Shown here: positions 31,973-44,403 of the stretch, one piece after another
How positions within the stretch are numbered: the first letter of the stretch is position 1
Layout of the letters: every line of letters begins with the position of its first letter
DNA from: Cymbomonas tetramitiformis
Taxonomy: Eukaryota > Chlorophyta > Pyramimonadophyceae > Pyramimonadales > Pyramimonadaceae
Direction of reading: 5' to 3'
NCBI GenBank assembly: GCA_001247695.2
Contig: LGRX02033498.1
Location: 1 to 64,000, forward strand
Length of the DNA: 64,000 nt
Made by a program: the position numbers and the translations under genes
Notes under the pieces: generated by a model
Databases searched by the model: none
The model's input: only the letters and a program-made list of their open reading frames with translations
Told to the model about the DNA's origin: nothing

Positions 31973-33138
31973 CTATATAAATAATACGGTAATAAAACCT
32001 AAACCCGGATCAGACAAACGGTCACTCAATAGAACCTGCAGACTGTACTCGGACAGTCATCACTGCCACAGGCATCACGGATACCTACAGTCTGACGAGC
32101 TAGAGGCCCGCACTGGGACTCCTGGTCAGGGCTACCTGCCCAGATCCTAGCCACAATTGTTGAGAAACTCGACACACGTTGGATATCTAGTGTTATTGAC
32201 ACTTGACTGTACATTAATCCCAGTCAATCGTTTGTTCTCTCCCTAATAATTTAATGTCATCGTGCCGCCACTTCCAAACCTGTGGTTGGGTTTCTCAAGG
32301 TCCCACTTTCTCAATCCAAAATCAGTTGGGAACTAATCAACACTGGTTTCGGAAGCTTCTGAAGATGTATATACCTATACACATATGTATATGTTACGGC
32401 ACGTGCGCGCCACACGCTTGTGCCAGCACGAGCACACATCGCGCGTTACTCAACATGCTGGTTTGTCTGAAGTTGGTCACATGCATGCTGGTATATGGCA
32501 TATTCCAACAACCGGTGTTGAGCGCGTCTGTGGTAGCACAGGCGAGTCATGGGATGTTGGGTCGGTGGGATATGGAGGGGTGCTTAGTTTGCTGGGGGAC
32601 GAGGAGGTTGCTTGGGGTTCGTACGGGGAGTCGGATGCCGATGGGGGATGTATGGGAGGATGGCGTGAGGATAGTGGGAGAAATTAGCGGGGATGCAGGG
32701 AAACTTACAGGGAAACTTGTAGGGCGGTGTCAAGGGACTTTACATGAGTGTAAGGGGGCGCTAGGGGCCGAAAGAAGGTCCTGGAAATGGCTGTAAGTGC
32801 TAACCGGGGTAAAGCAGTCATGTTGTACCAGAGACAATGATCGTGGAGGTACGGTTTAGTGAATACCGTCACAGTGAATAAATGGCCTTCTAAGTGTGAA
32901 GCTGCATGTTGTGTCGCAGGTCATTGTGCAACTGACGCGGTCAACGAGCGAGGCGGCCAGTGGAGCACTGAGATGTTGTGTGATGACTGAATTTACTCAA
33001 CACAGGCTTCGTTTTGGAAGTGGGACCTTCCGACATCCAATCATAAGTTCCGAGCAGGACAAGAAGTCAACACGTCAAAATGGTGACTTGAACTTGATTG
33101 TGTACTAGTATGTTCCTCGCTATCGATCGTTTCACATA

Positions 33139-33415
33139 GGGTGGGCGAACATTGCTTTGGGGGAGAGGGCCCCAATTCCGGACAAGGATTTTGCCCCCCC
33201 TAGCAGCACATCTTAACGTCTAGGGGGGCTAACCCACTCCCCTAGCAATCTACCTCCCCTAAGAGTTCCCTTAAGTGTGTGTTTTTCGGAAATCCTAGGG
33301 GGGTTAGACCCCCTCCCTAGCAACACGCTTTAACGCCTAGGGTTTTGCACCCGCCCGCCTACCAAGACGGTGTCCGGAATTGGGGCCTCCCCCCCAGAAC
33401 AATGTTCGCCCTCCC
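33139..33415. mobile_element. MITE with ~45-bp terminal inverted repeats
   Basis: The left end GGGTGGGCGAACATTG ... CCCCAATTCCGGACA is matched, reverse-complemented, by the right end TGTCCGGAATTGGGG ... CAATGTTCGCCCTCCC. ATA flanks both ends (33,136-33,138; 33,416-33,418) as a possible 3-bp target duplication. The interior holds two blocks of the hairpin type CTAGGGGGG...CCCTAG. A related right-hand end lies at about 34,385-34,430. No coding capacity. Confidence 0.85.
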
Positions 33416-33741
33416 ATACCAGAGTGTTGGCATTTGTCCGGGAATAGAAGGTCGAATGCAAAGGCGGAGAGTTTGTGCTCGAAGTCATGGAAAGTTGCCG
33501 AGGAAAGTGTCACATTCTTGCTGCTCGGCGGGAGACGGCCTCTACGATAAGTCCAGTTCTCGATTTCTTGCTGCAAATGCAGACGCTGCATCAGACCTCA
33601 AAACAGCGCCCAGCCATCAGCTACCCGAAGTGCTCTCCGCTCGCAATGATAATGAGCAAACACATCCACCTTGCTTTAAGTGACAACCATATAGCTGCAT
33701 ACCTACAGTGTTTATTTTGGGACAATGTTTCGTTGGCTTAC

Positions 33742-36700
33742 CCTTTGTGAGTCGATTTCCACAACAGTCCCAACTCCGAGTCGGAGTACAGCGTCTCCAA
33801 AGGCGCGCTGATCCCACCACTGCAGCAATGGAACGACAACACTCGGAACGCCGTGCATGAGACACCGCGCCGTGGTCCCGGACCCTCCATGATGGACCAT
33901 AGCTTTGCAGTGTGGAACCAATGCCTCGTGGGGTATACCACCATCTGCGCTGAAACAACATAGTACCAACGTGCCATTCATCACACATACGATACTATGA
34001 ATTAACCATCAACCCTGGTTTACCACAACGCACTTATGGCGTGTACCAAACACAGAGGCATCCGATAGTACACACAAACTGCAACTAAATACGTGACGCT
34101 TCTCCCGTCGAGAATGGGGTACTATATATGTGTGTGTATTAAACCCACCCACCCTGTCTTACCACAGCACACTTACCGCGGTACGGTATTATGAGTGTGT
34201 GTGTTTATTTATTTCACATCCTACAATTGAAACCTCATTCAGGCAACGCGATGTTATCGGAGCACCTATGATAAAACAAATAGGCCCTTGAGGAAATATC
34301 AGGGCGGTATCGTCACCGTGGGGGAAGCCCCCATAGGTGTTGGGATGTGCTGCTAGCCTGGAGGGACAACGAATCCCTGGTAAAGAATTAGGGTCCTCCC
34401 CCCCCAGCAATGGCCACCCTCCCTATTGATCATAGAACATGCCAGTTCCTTGAGAATGATAAACAGGCGTCGTGGTGCTGCACCGCGCAACAATGCATAT
34501 TGGCACAATGTTATTCCAGGGGGTATTGGTTTGTAGAGTAGGGACTTGCGCGGCCCATACACACCGGACAATGCACAACATGTCGTCAAATATATCCACA
34601 TCCACATTTTTGCTGTGATTATTGGCTTTGAAAGTACACTGAGATGCTGCTAGATTGCCAGGAGCACGATGATCTGAAGCAGTGTGGCGCATAGCATCCT
34701 GGCATCCACCGGGGCGTCCGCTAGCTGACGTGTTGGCATTGACGATGCTGGCGATATCACTTGGATCATCTGCAGAGTCGCCATCCCGACTTGCTGAGCT
34801 TGAACTCATACTGGATAGTTAATAGATAGCTAAACCAATGTACACACAACTATAATAATTATGAAATGTGTTTATAAATTGCGCAGGTAATCACGCAGGA
34901 CTGATTGATTTCACGTCACTTCGATTCCCACTTTGTTATTGAATGCATAAATTGAATTTTGTTACCTGCTGCTGCAGGCAATGCATGCTTTCCGCTCGCA
35001 TTGACACGTGGAAGTAATGCTATACATCGATTCCCAGAAGATATTACGGCTCTGTGGGATCAACACATATGATCGACGATCAGGGAGTGCGCTGACACAC
35101 AATGGAATCGGCGCACTGCTGCAGAGTCACTTTACATTAAATAATGTCATCAACGTACACGCATGCAACTGTAGTATAGTGAGAGAGTGTGTGTGTGTTA
35201 TCACGGTCTGATTTACCAATTAGATGCCTCTGTTGCTTGGCACAAATCGCACAATGCGTGGTGGTAAGCCAGAGTGAATACTACAATAGTGAGAGAGAGT
35301 GTGTGTTTACATTTATCTCGGGACAGTTATAATATGATAATTATACTGTGGCGTAAGTGTTCGATATGTAATCACTATATAACATTTTGTGTATTTTCAC
35401 TGTCGTGAATTGCCAGTGTAGCCTTGTATACCCCGTTTGCGCCGGGAGAAGCGTGGCGTATTAAGTCGCGGTCCGTGTCTACTATCGGATGCCTCTGAGT
35501 TTGGCACACGCGGTAAGTGTGTTGTGGTAAGCCAGGGTTGATTTTTAATACCTGATTGCGGTGTGCATGATCAGAAGGGCAGTTTTGTCCAAGTTGCCAA
35601 TGCTTCCAAATGATACCAGGATAGGGATGTCGCTACCACTCTCGTGACACAAGAAATTCACAATAGCATCTAAGTATGAAATGAACCCCCTCATCCCCGT
35701 GACCCATCACACGGGACACACGCACAAACCTCGCCGGCATGAGCTACATTTGACACATTCATTTTGATCCAGATGCAAACAACTATATATATATATATAT
35801 ATAGCTGACCAAAAATACCTGTGTGTGTGTATATTGATATTTTACTCAACGCAGTAACAAAGTGCGTTGTGGTAATGCCAGGGTTGATGTTTGGTTTTAC
35901 TCAATAATAAGTAGTATAGTAGGCTTAATGCGTATTTGAACACACTCTTTGTAATACCGACGGGATAATAATTTACTTTGGGATCCTCATGGAACTATTA
36001 TCACCCATATTTTGCCTGGCAGCGCTATAGGTTATTGTATGTAGTTATGTGCATCCCTGTAATGAGTGTATACTAGCATATTAAAGATGACTGTGGGTTG
36101 TAGTAAGACAAACATTGACACTGTTTTATAAATAGTGCAAAGGATCGATCAGTTATATTAGCACAATCATGCGCAGGCTACATGACTGCTATGCGGCGCG
36201 CCACATGTGCTTACCTGGGAGGTCACTTTCAGACGGCGCATCTAGTATGGCAAATCCCGGAACATAAACCGCTGCACTCGTATCTGTGGCTGTTGGTGAT
36301 ATGTTAAACAAGGTGGGGCTATATAGCATCAAGCCTGGGCATGCAAGTCTGCTTTGTACCCGTTGGAAAAAATCTTTTATGCTGAGTGGAGGTAATTTCA
36401 GAATCTTGCAGTCCACCATCAAGTGTTATCTCCACCGCGCCCATCACACACAAGCAACATCCCCAACCACATCAGTGCCGCACATGCTACTATGATACGG
36501 TACGAGGCACGCCGTTTGCTCATCAGCAACCTTATCATGACATGGAAATGCACTACTTTTACTCATCAGCAACCTTGTCATGCCATGGAAGTGCACTACT
36601 TTTACTCATCAGCAACCTTGTCATGATATGGAAATGCACTACTTTTACTCATCAGCATTCCCCCCCTTGATGGCGGTGGCACGCAAGCCACATCCACAAG

Positions 36701-39700
36701 TAGCGGTAAGAGACAAATCCACAAACCAACGTTTGAATAAACGTATGGCGGCTTTTTACAAAGAAATTGCTCACTCAGTTCCACGTCTATACCAGCTAAC
36801 CACTGGGTCCGTACATATTTCAATGGCGAATATCTCATAAAACCGTCATGCTTTGTTGTATTTCACCGGCAGAGCAATCCTGCAGCAATTCATTATGACT
36901 AATTCTACCAAACATACAGTGTGGAGTATTCACGCAGAGAGATTGTTTAAACCCTTATTATAGCCGGTGTTGGATTTTTTTTCTTAAAGCGTGTGTTTTG
37001 CGTTGGGACCCATAACATCTCCACCTTACACACCATACTCATGCGGGTCGAATATGTTGTTGGAACCCACAAGACCTACATTTTAAGCTATTATGTATAT
37101 ATGTACTAGCATATGTATATATATATATGTGCTAGAAGTGCTGGTCAGATTTGTATCCTGAACAGTTTTGCATACATTTTTAGATTTTACATATAATTTG
37201 GTTTATATCTTTTCATTGAATATATGTGTATGTATACTTGATCGCTTGGGGACTTTGTGAATAGTCGAAAGTGGCTTCACACAGGTGCGCCCAATTATCA
37301 CATTTGTGGAAATGAACGGGTTATCATCCTACCATGTTTGTGTTTAGTTGAAGTTATATATTTTTTATCCCCCCGCGTTGGTTGATACCGTCCTGGTTTT
37401 TCAGGGCCCTATTTTGGGTGCCCCTGTTTCACGTTGCGTGCCCGTAAGTGGTGTGGCAGGGTGTATACAAAATATATATGTTAGACATATATCACGAGAT
37501 ATATCACAATATCCAAGGAAATTTGGAGTTTCAAAAGCGACTTTCAGTCAAATGCCCAATGACAGGTAGGGGAGAGTCGTCCATGCACGCGTAAAATCTT
37601 TAAAAACAAAAAGGACATTCATTTCAATGTTTTCCCATACTTAAGCAATATTTTGATGATTTCCGCCTACAAGTGCGTATATATCGACCTTGCCCTTAGT
37701 ATATTGGGTTCCCATGGATGAATATCGTAAATTTTGAACATATATGGCCATGCATGTGCAAGCTGAAGCCGACGCCTTCACACATACAGTATGCCCATTT
37801 AACCCCTCTTCCGGTAACGGAATCTCTCACTTCTCTGGGATCATACCTTTTCTGGAATATCTACATCTCTAGAGATCCGATTCAATTTTTGAAAATACTC
37901 ACGGAAAGGTCTGGTTCAGGCGGATCCGATAAGCCTATGCAAATTCATTTTTATCAACTACACACAATACTACGCTCAATAGAATCATAAAAGAAAGCCA
38001 CTATCATTATGACGTGTACTCACAATATGATAACCCTATTCATGACCCTAGCACGCCAATGTACTGTTTAGTCGAGGACTGAAAGTAGGGTCAGTGTTAG
38101 GGTTATAAACAATCATGTTAGGGTTGATACGAGGGATGAATACTTTCGGTAGGTAAAAAACCGCTGCGCGTTTGTAAATACTTTTTACATTTTTCCTAGT
38201 GTCACTTGTTTAAGTGTATGGCTAGTCGCGCCTTGAGTAGACGTTTCCAAAACTATTTTCAAATTGCCATTTGGCTACGGAACACCGCCAGAATCCAAAT
38301 TTTAGTGTTTGTTACGCTAGCGTAACAAATACCAGAAGAGGGGTTAAGCTCATTTTGGACTGAAATGAGGGCCCCAAAAGATGCTTTTGTCGGCTCACTT
38401 TGGCATCGATGGGTATGGTGAGTGTATATGGCTATCACATACTAGCATATCCCCAAGCATGTATAAATGCATAGTATGGACATCAAGTTGCTCCTGTAGC
38501 TCAGTGGCATAGAGCGGTCGCACTAGAGAGCGATTCGTGGCAGGTTCAAATCTTGCCGGGGGCATTTTCCGCCCCTGGCATTTGAAAGGATCAACCTGAC
38601 GTGTACAGTGGATTCGTCACTACCATTTATGGAATCCATCGACCAGCGTGAATCGCCATTGTAGTCTTGCATGCCCCGCCCGCGCCGGGTAAAGCGTCGC
38701 GTATGTATGCCGGTGGTATCGCCTGGTGTGCATGTAAGTCGTGGTCCGTGTTCACTATTGGATGCCTCTGTTGCTTGGCACATGCCAGTCGCTTTGTAGT
38801 AAGCCAGAGTGTAATTAAATAGTATGGACATGCGCCCGTATGTATATCGAGTTTGTGGTAGATGCTGACAACTTACGTGCCGACGTGTGAAGGCAAAATG
38901 ATCAACATCGTTTTGTTACTGTTACGCTAGCGTAACAGTCACCGGCTAAGGGGTTAAAGGTAGCATGTGTGTATTTTTGTATATTTTAGGTATTGAAATC
39001 ACGTGACTTCTATATTTAACGTTTGGACCTCGGTTCAAAAACATGTTTTGATCTACCCTTTCCTCTAGCTACCAAAAAGTTCGTTGCAGAAGCTCGATTT
39101 GTGTGTTTAAGGTGTTTTCTAGGGAAAATGTTTTCCCTGTAAAATGCCCCCCAAAAATGTGCCCGAAACCCCCCAAAACCTCCAATAAGCGCTACATTCC
39201 GAAGGCGGTACCTTAGTTTTAGTAATATCGTATCACTCTAAAAATACCATCACACCATATACAAATGTATTGATATGACACCATATATTAGAGGCATCCA
39301 ATAGCTTTAGTAATATGTCTTGGAGATACACTCCTTTTTTAAGATAAAAAAAGTTACGGTTATCTTTAAAATATCCTTATTTTAATCGATTCATCTCCTG
39401 CTTTTGGCACCTTCTCCACCGCAAGACCCAAGAATATTTATGGCAAAAAAATGCCTGAGCTTTTTTAACCAGACAAAGTATTGTGTTATACTCTAATTTG
39501 ACACATACTTAAACTCTGCTTCGAAATAAACGTCGACAGTATGATTTGTGAAAATTCTATAATATGTTATCACAATTTGGTTCGGTTGTTCCATACCATA
39601 CCCGGTTTCGTCTCCTTACCGGTTACTCATTACAGTAATCACTGAATATCTGAAAAAGGATGACGCTGCTGTCACATTCACTCCATAAGCACAGATTGAA

Positions 39701-42700
39701 CACTCAGGCTAGTGTCTGAGTAGAGAGCCAGACTATCATGCGTGTTACCCTACCTGCTGTCCTATTAATGCACAATGGGCACAAGAAGCAAAAAAGACCT
39801 GCACAGGCTGCGCATAGGCCCATCTCCAACCAATGGAAACCCACAAATGCCAACGCACACACACACCGATGAAATATACACATATATATCCATTGTGTAT
39901 GATAGAAGCTTTTATTGTTGTGGTCTGTATTTGTTTTTTGTGTCTAATGTGTCTCGCATGCTCCCAACACGAACACGGTACATACATAATCATATATGGT
40001 ATGAGGTTTCTTGTGCAGTCTCACTTGCATAATCACCTGTCAGCCGCTGGCAGCGCGTGCGATCGTAGATTGTGCGCACTAGCTTTTTCTACGGATCGAT
40101 GCACATCATATATGTACACATCATCAGTATATCACTCCAAAACCACCACCATCACGTCATATACAAATGTATCGACTCGACACTGAATGTAGACATCATG
40201 CGTGTGTCGCTCACATGCAATATCAATGGTGTGTGTGTCGGCATATGAGGTGCATGCGAGGTATTGTGATATGTAGGTATTTGGGATTATTGTCCATTAA
40301 ATGCGAATACATCTCGGCTTGGATGAGTTGAAATGTACGAGCTTACTTTTTCTCGGAACTCGACAACACCATGGTGCGCACCCTGCAACCATCCACGTGT
40401 TATCTTTGAAGCTATCTTCATGTGATTTGTCATATTTACCACAGCCCACCTGATCCACGCACATTGGCAGCATATATATATATATATATAAGAACAGCAT
40501 GCCCATACATTATGAGTGTGCACAATCCGTCCCCGGGATATGCTTGGGGCATAATCATATCCAGCACTCCAAAACACCATAATATTTCATATTATTGGTG
40601 ACAACGTGTATCAGAGGCATGCAGGGTCGCGCATACCGTGCCAAACACTTATGTGCCAGTGCGGCGCGCGGCCGGGAAGACTCATTGGGACAGAACCACA
40701 GCTATACATTATCTACACACCCTGCAATGTGATGCCAATAAAGGACTCTCACAATACAAAGCGAGAACTTGGGGCACCCAAAATCCCAGATTAAAAGTAC
40801 AGTAAGTGCCGACCGTTAAGAAAACAGGAATTTCAGCGTCAACCAGCTTTTCCCTTATTTTCATAACAAGCTTATATATGGAGTGTTATGTGTTAAATAT
40901 TGTGACGACGATGCGAAAAAGCTGGCCGATTTCTTAACGTAGAGTTCTCTTAACGGTAAGAACTTACTGTAGGCATTGATGGAAGATATATCGTGACAAT
41001 CTCTCAAGCATCGCGGGTACCCAATTTGGTGAATATTGCAGGCTGGCCTAAAATCTCCGGTTTTCTTAAAGGCGAGTCGTCATTATTGTAATCATATGCA
41101 GTTTGCATGCTGTGTGTGTGTGTGCGTGTGTGTAGGGGGGCAGGGGAGAGACATATTGGTGTTCGTGCAGTATTACGCTGCCTGCTGAGCAAGGTGCTAC
41201 ATGCTGTGATGAAATATGCCATATACTGTTAGTATACACCCGGTGAGTCACATCGTGCATCCGATTGCGCCACTAAAACATAGATATTTGTGTGTGTGTA
41301 TGTGTGCCATGTGAGGCACTCGTTACATATGGGCAAATCAAGGTACTACAATATATATATATATATATATGATTTGCATCTGAACAGTTTTTCATATATT
41401 TTAACATTATACATATAGTTCAGCTTACATCTTTTGGTTGAATATATGTATATCTGCTTATTTGTGTGCTTGATCGCTTAGGGACTTTGTGAGCATTTTA
41501 TATCAAGGGTGTCTACATACAGGTGTGCCCACCTATCATTTGTGGAAATGAACGGGATATCATCCCTCCATGTTTATGTTTAGTTGAATTTCTATATATT
41601 TTACCCCCCCGCGGTGGTTGATACCGGCCTGATTTCCAGGGCCCAATTTTGGGTGCCCCTGCTTCACGTTGCGTGCCCGTAAGTACCGTGACAGGGTGTA
41701 TACAAAACCATATATGATGCAATGTCTGTTTGATCACTAGCATCATCAATATTTATGTAGGAAATGATAGCATTCACTCTGGCTTACCACCACGCATTGT
41801 GCGATTTGTACCAAGCAACATAAGCATCAAAATAGCATGTTATATAGTCTCCACACAGCCTTGCTTGTCGATGTGATCGTCTACTGGCATCATCGACGCA
41901 CCGAGTCAACTCTCGAGATCTTGGCTTTTACTTTGATATTATTTGCTTGTTTTATTTACACTTTGCTGCATTTTGATTAGCAATTCCAATGATCCCGCCA
42001 ACCGGCTGCGACTAAAATTGATGAGAGTGGTCACTCACGATTTTATCACATCAATCTGCAGTCTGTTTGTTTGACGGTTCGTTTACGGATGTATATCATG
42101 CACACGACCGCAGTCATCACTTCGTTATCAGTGCCGTAAAATTTGCTTTCATTGTTAGCGCACTCCCCTGATCTCCCGCACAGACATCTAGCCCATCGCA
42201 GACATCTAGCCCATCGCAGCCATCTAGTCAGTCAGCATACTACACTATTGTGATTGGTGTTCTTATGTTTTAAGAAAAAAGTGATTACAGTATGTGATTT
42301 GCCCAGGTCTGCTGTCCTGATAAATAACAGGGGTATTCATAATTATAGCATTCTTATAATTGTAATTACTGTATGCAAATGTTGGACAAACACACACACA
42401 CACACACATACCTGGACCGCTTACATCCATACGCTGGCAGACGCCATGCAGGTCTTGTGCAGGGAGAAAGCGCGATCTCCCACACAACTGACGGACCACC
42501 TTCGAAAGTCTGGGAAATATTCATGCACATTGGCATCAGACTGCTTATGCACATTAACATATCGGGGTGAGGATGAAGTAGTTTGCATGCATTGTAGATT
42601 GCCTGGCCATAATGAAACATCGCGTTCCTGAACAACAAAATCCAACAATTCATATAAATCAAGGAGTCAGTACAGGCTGCACATACACTGTAGCAAAATG

Positions 42701-44352
42701 TAAAGATGGCGGATACCGTTACACAAAATATATATGAAATCTAATACAACATCGATAGCGCAACGCAGGTCAGAACATTCGTTCATGATCCAACTAGCAA
42801 TAATCTGCACCATCGCTGACTTCAAAATTTCCAACGTAAGTGCCATTAGCATGATTGTAGTGTGCAATATCATGGCGGTTGTGTCTTTTTATCTGGTTGC
42901 CACTACACGTACTTGCATGCATAAATCGACACAATCACCCAGAAATTGGCAAATAACCGCACGATACGCAACGCTCTCGGTTTCCGTTTATAAAATCAGG
43001 ATACTCATTATGACGTCCTACTCATAGCCGCCGGCATTTGCGATCGATTCATCATAAATTCATACTGTACAATGACCATAATCTTGCACAAAATTAGGAG
43101 ACTGCGGCTACCATGTATAAACCATTGATTGCACAATCATTCAGTACATTGATATATGACATATACATGTATTTTGGGTGTCAGTATTACATACGCGTGC
43201 GCGCACAAGGATTATGGTGGTTCATTCTTCCTGCTGCCATACACACACACACACACAATTGCATGCAACGAGCCAACAACCAATGTGGGGCGCCCAGATG
43301 AGAACATGCGAATAAATCATGTCATATTCATTACACAAATATGGCGCGGTAAGGGTGTTGTGTACCCTCGCTTGTACCCTCGCTGGCATACGGTGATATG
43401 TATCAATGAGTGTCTGTATGCAGATATGTGTAGGTGTAACAAACTGATGAAGGGCATGCCTAGTGGTAAGCATATCCAATTTTGAATAATGGCAGATTTC
43501 AGATGTACACGGCTAAAAGCAAACATTTAATGTAACGAAACATTAAGTGAGCTGCAAGCAGATAAATGATCTAAATTGCATTATCCTGCGAGGCCGCTGC
43601 TTTTGGGGAATAGCATGGCTGTAAGAAGCAGTCTCGAGAGGTCCGTCGTCACCAAAACCACCTTGGTGAATATTTGCATATGCATTTTGCACCTGCAGGC
43701 ATACGAGACTGCTGGTTGCTATATGTCGCGATAGTAGTCTTAGTCGTACGTAATAGCGCAATACGTGTACTGTATTTACACGTGCCTGTCGCCACCGAGC
43801 AGGCGTTGCATCGACGATTAATGAAAACATCGTTTCGGTAACCAAGAAAACGAGAACACACCACCGAATCGATTCGAACACACACAGTGACTACACCTGC
43901 ATGACGATGATCTACTGTACGATGGCTACATTTTCATCCCCAACGATGATAATGCCCCTACTGTCGAGGGATGCGCAGTATTACATGTTAGTAATACGTT
44001 TTTGCTGTGCATGCGTGCATGTAGCTATATGATACATTGTTGAAAGCTTGCATCGATCGATCTACACACACACAGCGAACGGCATGAGATCGACCAACAA
44101 AGCTTGACCCATCATCATCCCGAGTGGATGTGGCCACAAAATCAAGAAGCGAGGGCGGGGCCGTGACAAAGATACCACAAGCGCATACATATTCCCAACC
44201 CAAATGCAAAGCATGGAAAGATGATACGATGTGACCGATCGTCGCCAAACAAGCTGTTGGTCTGCGGGTTACGGAGTAAGCGGACCTGTGGCATGCCCCC
44301 GGTGGCTCCCGGTCGATGGATGGGACACAATTTGGTCCATGAACCATATGTC

Positions 44353-44403
<51 letters not shown>

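Noticed and set aside
32254..32796. 180-codon plus-strand ORF
   Set aside because: No domain, biased G-rich second half, no splice or homology cue; probably chance.
38490..38564. Functional tRNA gene
   Set aside because: Cloverleaf is good but the anticodon loop appears to have eight bases and the sequence is the head of a target-duplicated SINE.
39745..39993. UGT exon candidate before ILKLPPL
   Set aside because: The donor ACAGCAG|GTAGGG and phase would fit, but none of its frames clearly matches the family; left out of the model.
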